Shown piece after piece: positions 52,875 to 61,204 of a stretch of DNA of 64,000 nucleotides. The DNA is taken from NCBI RefSeq assembly GCF_010820665.1, contig NZ_JAAIKC010000001.1, positions 1,573,516 through 1,637,515 of the forward strand. Reading direction: 5' to 3'. Each line of letters begins with the position of its first letter. Position 1 is the first letter of the stretch. Source of the DNA: Paenibacillus sp. SYP-B3998 (GTDB lineage: Bacteria; Bacillota; Bacilli; Paenibacillales; NBRC-103111). The position numbers were made by a program, and so were the translations under genes. The notes beneath the pieces were generated by a model. The model had not been told where the DNA came from and did not search any database. It worked only from the letters and a program-made list of their open reading frames with translations.

Positions 52875-53571
52875 CTTTTTCCCTGATCGGCTAAATCTAT
52901 ATGGAGACAGAGGAAATGTGATTGCTTTCCAAAAACGCTGCGAGTGGAGGGGCATTCAGCTAGAAGTTGTAAATATTAAATCAACGAATTCAATTAACTT
53001 GTCTCAAGTTGATCTATTATTCATTGGCGGGGGGAGTGACCGTGAACAAGGTCTGGTTACTCATGAATTACTTAAAATAAAAAAGGAATTTAAATCATGT
53101 ATTGAAGATGGTGTAGGCTGCCTTGCTATATGCGGTGGTTATCAACTTTTAGGCAATTATTACGTGACTTCAGAAGGTAACAAGTATATGGGATTGGATA
53201 TTTGCGATTTTTACTCAGTTGGACAAAAAAATCGCATGGTTGGAAATATTGCGATTGAATCAAAGGACTTTGGAAATATATTAGGCTTTGAGAATCATTC
53301 TGGAAGAACCTATCATCCGTATGAATCTTTAGGAAAAGTCATAAAAGGTTTTGGTAATAACGGAAATGACGGTACGGAAGGTCTTTACTATAAGAATGTA
53401 ATTGGAACTTACCTTCATGGCCCTCTTTTGCCTAAAAATCCAGCTCTTGCCGATCAAATAATTTCATCTGCAATAGAAAGGAAATATGGCAGAAAGGAAA
53501 TGATTCAACTTGATGATACGCTAGAAAATGAGACGAAACATATTCTAGAAAAAATTTGTCTTAAACATTGA
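52852..53571 (+). CDS. gatD: Lipid II isoglutaminyl synthase, GatD glutaminase subunit
   Basis: This 239-residue class-I glutamine amidotransferase supplies ammonia to MurT. The nucleophile cysteine is in LAICGGYQLLG (about residue 92) and the catalytic histidine in GTYLHGPLL (about residue 186). The N-terminal YNFFPDRLNLYGDRGN is typical of GatD/CobQ-like proteins. The start overlaps murT, so translation is coupled. Together the pair makes amidated peptidoglycan precursors at the inner membrane face. Confidence 0.93.
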   Translation: MMNLLLYNFFPDRLNLYGDRGNVIAFQKRCEWRGIQLEVVNIKSTNSINLSQVDLLFIGGGSDREQGLVTHELLKIKKEFKSCIEDGVGCLAICGGYQLLGNYYVTSEGNKYMGLDICDFYSVGQKNRMVGNIAIESKDFGNILGFENHSGRTYHPYESLGKVIKGFGNNGNDGTEGLYYKNVIGTYLHGPLLPKNPALADQIISSAIERKYGRKEMIQLDDTLENETKHILEKICLKH

Positions 53572-54040
53572 AGACAGATGTATGAAAGAAACTTCGTTAC
53601 TTACTTTTTGCTTAAAGGCCGATCATAGTTCTTATAATCGTAACCTTTTTTATAGTTATGGAGAAGTGAGAAGTAGAGTAAGGACAGCTGTCCTGTTTGT
53701 TTCACGTAGAATCGATACAATCTATTGCCGATCGGGAGGTTCTGCCACTCGAATACCTGTTGTTAGCTGATTAACGGCGGGAGATGTTGGTGCTGAGAAA
53801 CATATTCTATAGTTCATCTACAATGGGTGAACAGCCTCCTCTTGAATAGCTGCAATCTAGCATTTCCCCTTGGATCATCCCTTTATACGGTTTGATGCTT
53901 ACATAGTAGCAAAATGATGTGTGGATTTTTTACTAATTGAAGAGCGCTTGGTCGTTAAGCCGTCTCGTACAACAAAGATTTCACATACTTTATAGCATCT
54001 TATGTGAGATCATATAATCGGTAAACGGGGATGGTAGGGT
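53572..54040 (+). promoter_or_regulatory. Intergenic region with an inverted repeat before the GT4 gene
   Basis: GATTTCACATA (53977-53987) and TATGTGAGATC (54001-54011) pair at 10 of 11 positions across a 13-base spacer, 30 bases before the GT4 start. It may be an operator or an mRNA hairpin. A 62-codon frame at 53582-53770 has no ribosome site or recognisable product. The rest shows nothing. Confidence 0.4.
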
Positions 54041-55123
54041 ATGAAGATTTTAATGGTAGTTTCACGGCTAAATATAGGAGGAACCGAAAAATACATTCTA
54101 TCTATATCCCGATATTTAATATCGAAGGGAGTTCAAGTTGGCATTGCCACTATGGGAGGACCACTTGCAAAATCAAGTAAAAAAAGGGTGGCAGTGCATC
54201 TGCTCCCCATGCGTTCTCAAAACAGAATTTCCTCGCTTTCCTCCATAATTTCCAAAAACAAATACAACCTTATACACGTTCATGATTCAATGTCATTTCA
54301 TGTGGCAGCGTCCTTACATCGACAGCATAGAATACCCTTGATTGCTACTGTACATGGTACGTATCATAATCGTAAATCCTTATCGGGGATGTCCAAAGTT
54401 GCTAAAACCATTATTTCCGTTTCTCCGCAATTATCAAAATGGATGATTGAACACAAAATACCTGCGAAAAAAATAAAAATGATTCCTAATGGAATTGATA
54501 CATTAGAATTCAGTCCGATATCTAACAAAACCAAATGGAGGAGGGTACTCAACTTACCTCAAACAGCGCAAATACTTGTTCATGCTGGGAGATTTTCCTT
54601 TGACAAATATCCTATAGCTAGAAAAGTAATTATGGCAGCAGAGATCATTGCTAAAAACAACCCTAATTTTGTAGCCGTTTTATTTGGTCCAGGAGATTAC
54701 CGATCAAAGCTCATTCAACATGCTGCCAAAGTCAATCGTGGTCTTGGTAGGCAAGCCATATTAATACGTTCTCCTCTATCAAAAATACAGTATGCCTATT
54801 ATGCAGCGGATGTCGTCATTGGCACGGGACGGGTTGCACTTGAAGCGATGGCATGTGGAAGACCAGTTGTAGCGGCGGGAGTTAAAGGATACTGTGGTAT
54901 AGTAGGACCTGAAAATATAAATAAAATCATTCAACATCACTTCGGTGATCATGGAACCATTACGCCCATAACTGTTGAAAAGCTTTCAAGAGACATCAAA
55001 AGCATTTTGAATAACTCAAACAGGGCAAGAATGTTAAGTAGATTTGGTGCTGAAACAGTGAAAAATAAATTTTCCATTAAACGAGTTGGCTCCCAACTTC
55101 TTGCGGTATACAAGAAATATTAA
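54041..55123 (+). CDS. GT4-family glycosyltransferase
   Basis: This 360-residue two-Rossmann-domain (GT-B) enzyme has the N-terminal MKILMVVSRLNIGGTEKYIL with the acceptor-side GGTE motif, IPNGIDTLEFSP near residue 148, and the donor-site GRVALEAMACGRPVVA near residue 263, with the conserved Glu of GT4 (EX7E-like). It transfers a sugar from a nucleotide donor to a lipid, wall or spore-surface acceptor; which one is unknown. GGATGG stands upstream of the ATG. Base composition is A+T-rich like murT-gatD, so the three may have arrived together. Confidence 0.9.
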   Translation: MKILMVVSRLNIGGTEKYILSISRYLISKGVQVGIATMGGPLAKSSKKRVAVHLLPMRSQNRISSLSSIISKNKYNLIHVHDSMSFHVAASLHRQHRIPLIATVHGTYHNRKSLSGMSKVAKTIISVSPQLSKWMIEHKIPAKKIKMIPNGIDTLEFSPISNKTKWRRVLNLPQTAQILVHAGRFSFDKYPIARKVIMAAEIIAKNNPNFVAVLFGPGDYRSKLIQHAAKVNRGLGRQAILIRSPLSKIQYAYYAADVVIGTGRVALEAMACGRPVVAAGVKGYCGIVGPENINKIIQHHFGDHGTITPITVEKLSRDIKSILNNSNRARMLSRFGAETVKNKFSIKRVGSQLLAVYKKY

Positions 55124-55656
55124 TACAACAATCCTTTGTCACGAACTGTGCTTTGGATTGATGTATTTACATACATTGGTAGAAAATCTGGACTTATGAG
55201 TTTCTGATCAAGATCACTTCGAAGAAGTGGAGCGAGCCAATGATACTGAGGCTGTTTGTTCGATTCCTATCAGACCAACTAAACAAGTGGTCTACCGAGA
55301 TGGAGTACCTGAGCACAGACGGACACTTTGTAAAATAGGCTTATATGAAGATCAATTACCGTCCTTCCTGAGTAAAATGCAATATGAAGGGGAATGATCG
55401 GTTTGAATGGCGAACAACGATTCCTGGTTACTATCTTCTTGTCACAAAAAGACTTTTTTGAAGATTCGCGGCAAAACTTTAAAAATCGAACATTGATTAT
55501 AAAAAGCTCGCTGCAATATATATCAAACAATACCTAAGTTTTCGATCCATCAATCGCCTTTTCAACGACTCTCCGTTCATAACTCTTTGATATACTTTCC
55601 AAAGAAAGTCGAGGCAAATTGTCTGGATCAAAAATACTAGAAATGCGGGGGTTCAT
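55124..55656. other. Degenerate non-coding stretch
   Basis: No intact gene. Short frames on both strands lack ribosome sites. Parts of the plus strand read like broken coding sequence, for example between 55320 and 55400, but I cannot assign a family. It is probably decayed DNA. Confidence 0.3.
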
Positions 55657-55994
55657 TATGCTGACAATGGCTGAATTTAATCGGCAATAGTATTAAATTC
55701 ACGTCGGACGGCGGAATGATCCAAATCGGTATCTGTCACAATTCAAATGAGGTTGAAGTATCCATAACCGATACGGGGATCGGTATTTCACCAGAAGAAC
55801 TTAATCCCATTTTCGAACGATTCTATAAAACAGACAAGTCGCGAAATCGTAGCAACAACGGCAACGGTTTGGGACTTGCCATCGTCAAGAAAATGGTCTC
55901 TCTTCATTATGGAAGCATTCAAGTGAAAAGCACGCTTGGGCAGGGCACAACGATAATCGATAAGCTGCCGATTGTTCCGCCTGTCGGTAGATGA
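55657..55994 (+). pseudogene. Sensor histidine kinase remnant (ATPase domain)
   Basis: From 55674 the frame encodes NLIGNSIKFTSDGG (N box), DTGIGISPEEL (G1), FERFYKTDKSRNR (F box) and NGLGLAIVKKMV (G2), then a C-terminus at 55994. These are the ATP-binding motifs of a two-component kinase. The start, sensor and His-containing DHp domain are missing. Near 55657-55673 the coding sense appears to be broken by a small insertion before NLIGN. Confidence 0.8.
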
Positions 55995-56008
55995 ATCAGT
56001 AACAGAAA

Positions 56009-56042
56009 AGGGCAGGCCGAATGACAATCATTCGTCTGCCCT
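56009..56042. terminator. Stem-loop between convergent gene remnants
   Basis: AGGGCAG and CTGCCCT, plus CGAATGA and TCATTCG inside, form a long stem. On the minus strand it is followed by CTTTTC, so it probably ended the solute-binding-protein gene now decayed at 56068. Confidence 0.7.
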
Positions 56043-56067
56043 GGTTGCTGTTTCAATCTCTGTACGC

Positions 56068-56278
56068 TTATGGAGTGATGCTCTTTTTATACCAGTTGTT
56101 GACTTCCTGCATGATTTGATCGACTCCGGAGGATGTCCATTTCTGCAAGAAATCAAATCCTCGAATGCATTAATGGTTCTTTGTCGTTAACGATTTTGGA
56201 GTATATTTCGTTCTCCATTTTATTGCGTGCATACAGCTGGGCACCCATCGCAAAATAACTCAATGCGCTGATGAGTTT
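56068..56278 (-). pseudogene. Extracellular solute-binding protein remnant (C-terminus)
   Basis: On the minus strand one frame reads KLISALSYFAMGAQLYARNK and IYSKIVNDKEPL. After a frameshift the next reads FLQKWTSSGVDQIMQEVNNWY up to the stop at 56068. This is the ending of family-1 (LipO/sugar-type) ABC solute-binding lipoproteins common in Paenibacillus. Everything upstream is lost. Confidence 0.65.
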
Positions 56279-56393
56279 TCAGTTGCAGGCTATCACATCT
56301 GTACTCTTCGTAGATACAGTTGATCACAGAAAGAATCGTCTTCAACCAGCAAGCATTACTTAACTGAAGTGAGTGTAACCTGCAAAACTGGTA

Positions 56394-56507
56394 TTAAAAA
56401 ACAAATGTCATTGTAATAATAACCAATAAAATAAAGAGAACTAAAACTGCTGCTGAACTTGTTGAACCGCTATATCCTACTCCTGTTGATCCTACAGTAA
56501 CTCCCAT
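56394..56507 (-). CDS. YjcZ-family sporulation protein (37 residues)
   Basis: The peptide has a Gly/Ser-rich head MGVTVGSTGVGYSGS followed by one hydrophobic helix, VLVLFILLVIITMTFVF. This is the pattern of the small YjcZ/YhcZ-type sporulation proteins of Bacillales. AAAGAGG precedes the ATG on the minus strand. A similar gene lies at 56854 and another at 63895. Confidence 0.8.
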   Translation of the reverse strand: MGVTVGSTGVGYSGSTSSAAVLVLFILLVIITMTFVF

Positions 56508-56558
56508 AATTCATATACCTCTTTTCTTTTAAATTGATTTCGTCAGATATAAGTTCTT

Positions 56559-56822
56559 TTAAAAGAAAATTGGGCGTCTGAAGAAGAATGGAGACTCAGA
56601 AATTGCCAGCAAATCAAAAAGTACAAGTGGAGTAACTGGGTTGAAAAATGGGTTGAAGAAAGGGCTAAAAGCACTTGTTTTTACTGTTTTATCATTTGAA
56701 CGAAGATAAATTTTATCACCAACGATTTTGTTTAAAATGCCATCTACAATTTGACCTTGGCGAGTCATAACGTAGACTTGTTTGCCAATGAGGGAATTTA
56801 GCTTATCACTATTGATAGACAT
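56559..56822 (-). CDS. Unrecognised 87-residue protein between YjcZ genes
   Basis: It starts MSINSDKLNSLIGKQVYVM. The first part, about residues 10-45, looks like a small beta-barrel (QVYVMTRQGQIVDGIL, then KIYLRSN), as in spore-coat or LSM-like proteins. The tail repeats FFNPFFNP and ends with FFFRRPIFF. GGAGGTGC stands before the ATG on the minus strand. Placement between two YjcZ genes suggests sporulation expression, though function is not known. Confidence 0.6.
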   Translation of the reverse strand: MSINSDKLNSLIGKQVYVMTRQGQIVDGILNKIVGDKIYLRSNDKTVKTSAFSPFFNPFFNPVTPLVLFDLLAISESPFFFRRPIFF

Positions 56823-56853
56823 TCACAGCACCTCCATTTGGTATCAATCATTT

Positions 56854-56970
56854 TTACAAACAGAATGTCGTTAGAACGATGACCAACAAGATGAAAAGAA
56901 CAAGGATAGTTGCTGTCGACGTATACCCTCCGCCATAATTTCCACCAGTTGAACAAGTAGCGTAACCCAT
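56854..56970 (-). CDS. YjcZ-family sporulation protein (38 residues)
   Basis: MGYATCSTGGNYGGGY leads into a single hydrophobic helix, ATILVLFILLVIVLTTF. AGGAGGTAATTATT precedes the ATG, a strong ribosome site. It is parallel to the similar gene at 56394, with the 87-residue gene between them. Such proteins are made late in sporulation, and their exact role is unclear. Confidence 0.82.
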   Translation of the reverse strand: MGYATCSTGGNYGGGYTSTATILVLFILLVIVLTTFCL

Positions 56971-57140
56971 AATAATTACCTCCTTTTGGGATTGTTTGTG
57001 ACGACTATATACAATACGAAACAGTTAAAACAACTGCTTGGACGTAATAATCAGATACTTTTACCTAATTGTAGTATTGAATAACTTCAAGCTCCGAAGG
57101 TGGGAAAGTTGATCCCGCCAGATTGTAATTTGTGGTTTTT

Positions 57141-57239
57141 ATTCGGCTAACGACTGATAAAAAGCGAGAAGAAGCGTTGCGTTTTGATGAACGTTTAGGA
57201 TTTAAAACAATTCATGAATGTCTAAAAATGAATCTATGA
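57141..57239 (+). pseudogene. C-terminal remnant of a GNAT acetyltransferase
   Basis: Thirty-two codons read LTTDKKREEALRFDERLGF followed by KTIHECLKMNL and a stop. This is the usual last strand-helix-strand of a GNAT enzyme (…EALRFYERLGF…). There is no start or acetyl-CoA motif. Confidence 0.6.
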
Positions 57240-57266
57240 TTCAACCATCGGGACACTATAGCTGAA

Positions 57267-57306
57267 CAAAAAAGGTCGGTTTGCCGTGGCAAACTGACCT
57301 TTTTTA
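57267..57306. terminator. Strong bidirectional terminator
   Basis: AAAAAAGGTCGGTTTGCC pairs with GGCAAACTGACCTTTTTT with one mismatch. A-run and T-run flank it, so it can stop transcription from both sides, notably the minus-strand iron operon ending at 57357. Confidence 0.88.
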
Positions 57307-57356
57307 ATATGCTTATTCTTTATTATAGTTTTGCGAAGATAGGTCTTGAAGTCTAT

Positions 57357-58145
57357 TCAGTAGTTACACTTCGCTCTCAGTGATGCTCGATCCTTTTCTT
57401 TCAATCGTGGGCAAGAATAACAGTATCCGAATCCAGTATCCAAGCGATAAGCAAGACAGCAAGCTGTTTTTACTAACATCTTTTGATCAGGGTTACTCGG
57501 GTTTTCAATGAATTTCAGCTTAATATCAAACGGGTTTTTGCGGAGCCCGAACGCACCTGCATCGACACCATGAGTAAGGATTTTATAATGATAAAGGATG
57601 CTCTTCTTACTTTCCTCATCTGAAGCCTCGGCCAGTTCTTCTTCCATTTGAGCATATAACGTATTGATGATTTGTCCCCATAATGGAATAACGCTTATTT
57701 GGGCCAATTGGGACAAAACTTCTATCAAAGGTCTTACATGTTCCTTGTAAAATGAATAGAGTACTTTCTTACACCAAGCATCACGGTCCATGTTCGGAAT
57801 TTCGATAAACCGCACTTCGTTGATTTTAAATGAAAACAAGGGGTACTGAGCACCGGCATATAGTTGTACGGATAAATTCCATAATGACAAATCCAAAATT
57901 ACCCCATCACCGCGAAATAACATGTTCTGCATCGCCCCGCACACTCCCGCAAACCAACTGCAGAAAAATGCTGCAGTTGTAGATCGTTCACCTGCTTTGA
58001 TGAGAGGGCTGTACGTGTCGATCAAGCGCATCATATTTTCTACTTGAATTAGATCGAATGCAGGCATGGTAAGCACGGTATTGTATGGTTCATACAAAGT
58101 CAGAAAAAACTTCTCTTCCAATTGTTTAAAGTCCACCGTGTCCAT
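57357..58145 (-). CDS. FhuF-like siderophore-iron reductase
   Basis: This 262-residue protein ends in the FhuF-type cluster motif CC-x10-C-x2-C (ACCLAYRLDTGFGYCYSCP, about residues 230-248), which binds an unusual [2Fe-2S] centre. Family members reduce ferric siderophores in the cytoplasm to release iron. The gene begins 15 bases after the binding-protein gene and shares its Fur-box promoter. No permease or ATPase gene is nearby, so this locus must use a transporter encoded elsewhere. Confidence 0.8.
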   Translation of the reverse strand: MDTVDFKQLEEKFFLTLYEPYNTVLTMPAFDLIQVENMMRLIDTYSPLIKAGERSTTAAFFCSWFAGVCGAMQNMLFRGDGVILDLSLWNLSVQLYAGAQYPLFSFKINEVRFIEIPNMDRDAWCKKVLYSFYKEHVRPLIEVLSQLAQISVIPLWGQIINTLYAQMEEELAEASDEESKKSILYHYKILTHGVDAGAFGLRKNPFDIKLKFIENPSNPDQKMLVKTACCLAYRLDTGFGYCYSCPRLKEKDRASLRAKCNY

Positions 58146-58159
58146 CGCATGTCACCCCA

Positions 58160-59155
58160 TTACTTTCCTTTCTTTTCAAAGGCATGAAGTACATCATCAA
58201 CGGCATTGCTGTCTGCTAAAGGAGACATGCCCAAACTAAACCATTCTTTGCCTCCCATAATATAAACCTGATTTCTCTTTACTGCCGTCATATTCTTCCA
58301 CAACGAACTATCTATCATTTCTTTATACCTCTTTTGAACCTCTTCGCTGGCTTCATCATCGAGCTGTAAAATGATATGGTCAGGATTATATTCAGGTATT
58401 TTCTCTAAAGAAATCGAAACGCTCAATTCATTCTGCGGATAATCTTTAACTAGTTTCAAGCCTAACTCCTTATGGATGAAGCTGCCCCGATCGATATTTT
58501 CTCCGTAAATAACCAGTCCCTTTCCCATAACCATCATATACATCACTGTCTCGTCTCCAACAAGAGCATGGAGCTTTTCCTTGGCTTCAGCTTTTTTATG
58601 TTGCAAATCTTGAATGACCTTTTCAGCCTGATCCTTCTTACTGAAAACCTCACCAATATCACGCAATTCATCACGCCAATCATCCCGCTGTGGCAAAAGC
58701 ACGGTTGGCGCGATTTTGGAAAGCTGATCATAATCCTTATCGGCCCACCATGAGGGAGCAATAATGAGATCCGGCTCAGCGGCTAAAATCGCTTCAAAAT
58801 TAGGTGTTTTGGCAAGCCCCGTCTTCACCGTATTTTTAAACGCTTCTTTTAGATAGGAAGGGAATTCCTGATGATAGTTTTGTACCACAACTGGCGTCAC
58901 GCCAAGTGCATACAAAAACTCCGGATAAACCACAGAAAGCCCAATGACCCTTTTGGGGTCGGATGGAATGCTGATGTCTCCTTTTAGACTTTTTACTACA
59001 CGCTGCTTATTGGATACACTTGTTTCGGATATACCGGAATCTCCAGATGCCGTTCCAGTCTTGTTCGGCTCAGTGTTCTTGTCTGAACAGGCAGTACTCA
59101 ACATGAGTAACAATACGATAACTATTCCCACAATCAAACGTCCGTTTCGCTTCAT
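58160..59155 (-). CDS. Iron-siderophore ABC transporter substrate-binding lipoprotein
   Basis: The 331-residue protein starts at ATG 59155 (MKRNGRLIVG), with GAGGGG upstream on the minus strand; the frame open to 59284 is not used. It has a lipoprotein signal with lipobox LSTAC (about residue 23), then a Thr/Ser linker and a class-III periplasmic-binding fold with the DPKRVIGLSVVYPEFL and AAEPDLIIAPSW motifs. It binds ferric siderophore on the outer face of the membrane. The Fur box at 59193-59207 lies in its promoter. Confidence 0.93.
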   Translation of the reverse strand: MKRNGRLIVGIVIVLLLMLSTACSDKNTEPNKTGTASGDSGISETSVSNKQRVVKSLKGDISIPSDPKRVIGLSVVYPEFLYALGVTPVVVQNYHQEFPSYLKEAFKNTVKTGLAKTPNFEAILAAEPDLIIAPSWWADKDYDQLSKIAPTVLLPQRDDWRDELRDIGEVFSKKDQAEKVIQDLQHKKAEAKEKLHALVGDETVMYMMVMGKGLVIYGENIDRGSFIHKELGLKLVKDYPQNELSVSISLEKIPEYNPDHIILQLDDEASEEVQKRYKEMIDSSLWKNMTAVKRNQVYIMGGKEWFSLGMSPLADSNAVDDVLHAFEKKGK

Positions 59156-59192
59156 TTTCCGATGCCCCTCTTGAAAAATATTACAATAAGAT

Positions 59193-59207
59193 TGATTATC
59201 ATTATCA
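59193..59207. promoter_or_regulatory. Fur box of the iron-siderophore operon
   Basis: On the minus strand TGATAAT-G-ATAATCA differs from the 7-1-7 Fur palindrome TGATAAT-N-ATTATCA at one position. It is 38 bases upstream of the lipoprotein ATG, so repression by iron-loaded Fur is expected. Confidence 0.85.
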
Positions 59208-59265
59208 TATAAAAGGAGTATAAATGATTTTACGATTTCGGAATATTGACGATACTGACAAATTT

Positions 59266-60906
59266 CTATGCACGATTCCGCCAAAGCTTCAGTGCTTCAT
59301 CAAGTATCAGCTCATGAGTAAATGCCGTATATTCTACCCAAGGATACGGGGGAAGGAAGTCAACCCGGCCATTTCTGACTGCTTTCAAACCGCGCCATGG
59401 CTCAGAGTGCATGAGCGTTTGCCAACTAGATTTTGATAGGGCATCTTCGTCCAAAATGAGCAATAACCGATCCGCATCGAAATCTGCCAGTTGAGCAGGT
59501 GTTACCTGCTGATCCGGTTTCATGCGATCGACACCACGCGCGGGCACAATGTGCAAATCGTCGTAAAACACCGTGTCTAAGCTTCTACAGCCCAAAACGT
59601 TGTACCGATCTCCAGTGATTCTCAGGATGAGGAGACTGTCATCTTTGACGGTGTATTTTACCTGTTCACTTACAAAACGGGCCTTTCGCTCATAATTTTC
59701 AAGCCAGGTTTCTGCTACTGTTGTTTTGTCCAGAAACTGGGCAATTAAGCGTAAATGCTTGCGCCAATCGTTCTCCATCCAAGGCACAAAAAATGTGGGC
59801 GCGATTTCCTTGATCTTTGCCTGTTCCTCGGCAGACACTAAGATGTCGATTCCGATAATAAAATCGGGATCAGCAAGCCGAAGTTCTTCCCTCTTTATCA
59901 AATCATCTGAACTTAACGGTAGTACCGAATCCGTTTGATACTTTCTCTGGTAATAATCGGTCCAGGGGTGATCAGCTGGTGCGGCACAAGGAGTGATTTG
60001 GAGCGGAATCAGTTGTCCGATGTTAAACATATGGTAAGCGACGATTTTTTGCCTATTGTTTCTCATAAATGTCGCTGGAGGTATACCTGATATCTGTTTA
60101 AATTTACGTCGAAAATAAATATCATCCTGATAACCTACATGCCGGGCGATATCCTGGAGACGATATTCTCCTCCCGTCCTCATAAGCTGTTGCGCCTGCT
60201 TGATCCGGAAAACTGTCAAATAGTCGATCGCGCTGCGGCCATACCTTTTCTTAAATAACCGCATAAAATGACGGGAGCTGATTCCCGCTACCTTAGCCAA
60301 ATGTTCTATCGTCAGTTCTTGTTGATAATGCTGCTCTATATAGGCTTTCACACCTTCAAGTACCGCTTCCAAGTCATTCCCTTGTACAAGAAGAGCATCT
60401 TGCAAGATGTTATACAGAACTTCTTGAAAGAGAATTTGACTGCGAAATCGTTTCAATCGGTCCTCGCCCTGGAAGCAGTCACAAATGGTTTCGCACAAAG
60501 CGTTAACGGAAACCGGAGAAGAAACGATAACTTCTCCTTTTACCGGGAACCGACTATCTCGCTTGACAATCTGTATAGGATTGTTTGATGATTCGACATC
60601 TCCAATAACATCGAATCGCAAATGATAGAACCCACGTTCATCAAATGAGTACGCTGCGGCTTCGATAAGTTGACCGGGTGTACAAACATAAACACTGCCT
60701 TCTCGCAACTCGATGAATTGCCCATCAACGGTTATCCAACCTTGACCGCTTGCTGCGACAATAAGCATGTGCGATTCGATGAACTGAAGTCTTATTTCCC
60801 ATTCATTCAGATTGTTCTTGATATGACTGATCTCCCGAAGCTTAAACCACATGTCTTCGAGCGAAATATATGTGGTATTTTCAATGTTTCTATCTATTTC
60901 AATCAT
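59266..60906 (-). CDS. AraC-family regulator fused to a siderophore-binding domain (Btr-like)
   Basis: In this 546-residue protein an N-terminal cupin-like region (about 1-150) is followed by an AraC double helix-turn-helix (about 185-285: LTIEHLAKVAGISSRHFMR and LQDIARHVGYQDDIYF with FRRKFKQISGIPP). A C-terminal periplasmic-binding-like domain (about 300-546) contains PDFIIGIDILVSAEEQ. This layout is that of Btr (YbbB) of Bacillus subtilis, which activates siderophore uptake when it binds the siderophore in the cytoplasm. It is upstream of and parallel to the lipoprotein gene, which it most likely activates. Confidence 0.92.
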   Translation of the reverse strand: MIEIDRNIENTTYISLEDMWFKLREISHIKNNLNEWEIRLQFIESHMLIVAASGQGWITVDGQFIELREGSVYVCTPGQLIEAAAYSFDERGFYHLRFDVIGDVESSNNPIQIVKRDSRFPVKGEVIVSSPVSVNALCETICDCFQGEDRLKRFRSQILFQEVLYNILQDALLVQGNDLEAVLEGVKAYIEQHYQQELTIEHLAKVAGISSRHFMRLFKKRYGRSAIDYLTVFRIKQAQQLMRTGGEYRLQDIARHVGYQDDIYFRRKFKQISGIPPATFMRNNRQKIVAYHMFNIGQLIPLQITPCAAPADHPWTDYYQRKYQTDSVLPLSSDDLIKREELRLADPDFIIGIDILVSAEEQAKIKEIAPTFFVPWMENDWRKHLRLIAQFLDKTTVAETWLENYERKARFVSEQVKYTVKDDSLLILRITGDRYNVLGCRSLDTVFYDDLHIVPARGVDRMKPDQQVTPAQLADFDADRLLLILDEDALSKSSWQTLMHSEPWRGLKAVRNGRVDFLPPYPWVEYTAFTHELILDEALKLWRNRA

Positions 60907-60964
60907 GTAAAATCACCGTCCTTTTACTAAGGAACATTCTAGCTCACAATCGTTCTCCTCGCAA

Positions 60965-61198
60965 TTGTGTATGTGTGCTTTATTCACCAAGTTGCTGGAT
61001 GAATTTGAAGCAGGGGGACTGAGAAGTGAAGTCAAAGTTGATCAGCGACTGGTCCAGCCTACCGAGTCTCTTATCGAGCCATGGATTGGGCGGGAGTTAG
61101 TAGTTCTGCACTTTATTGCCCTAGGACTATCGAATCGTGAGATTAGCGAGCGACTTTTTCTCGTGCTCAGCACGGTTAAAGGGCATAACCGGAGGAGG
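60965..61198 (+). pseudogene. LuxR/MalT-type regulator remnant (helix-turn-helix)
   Basis: The frame includes [19 protein letters not shown] and [11 protein letters not shown], the DNA-binding helix-turn-helix of a LuxR-type (MalT-like) regulator. The last recognition-helix residues and the C-terminus are missing. The frame runs straight into the ribosome site (GGAGGAGG) and start of the next gene. The large ATP-binding part of MalT-type proteins is absent. Confidence 0.7.
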
Positions 61199-61204
61199 AA
61201 ACCC

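Noticed and set aside
53582..53770. 62-codon plus-strand frame after gatD
   Set aside because: There is no ribosome site and the peptide is low in structure; it is likely chance.
59156..59284. N-terminal extension of the iron lipoprotein to 59284
   Set aside because: It would span the Fur box, and the lipoprotein signal begins at ATG 59155.
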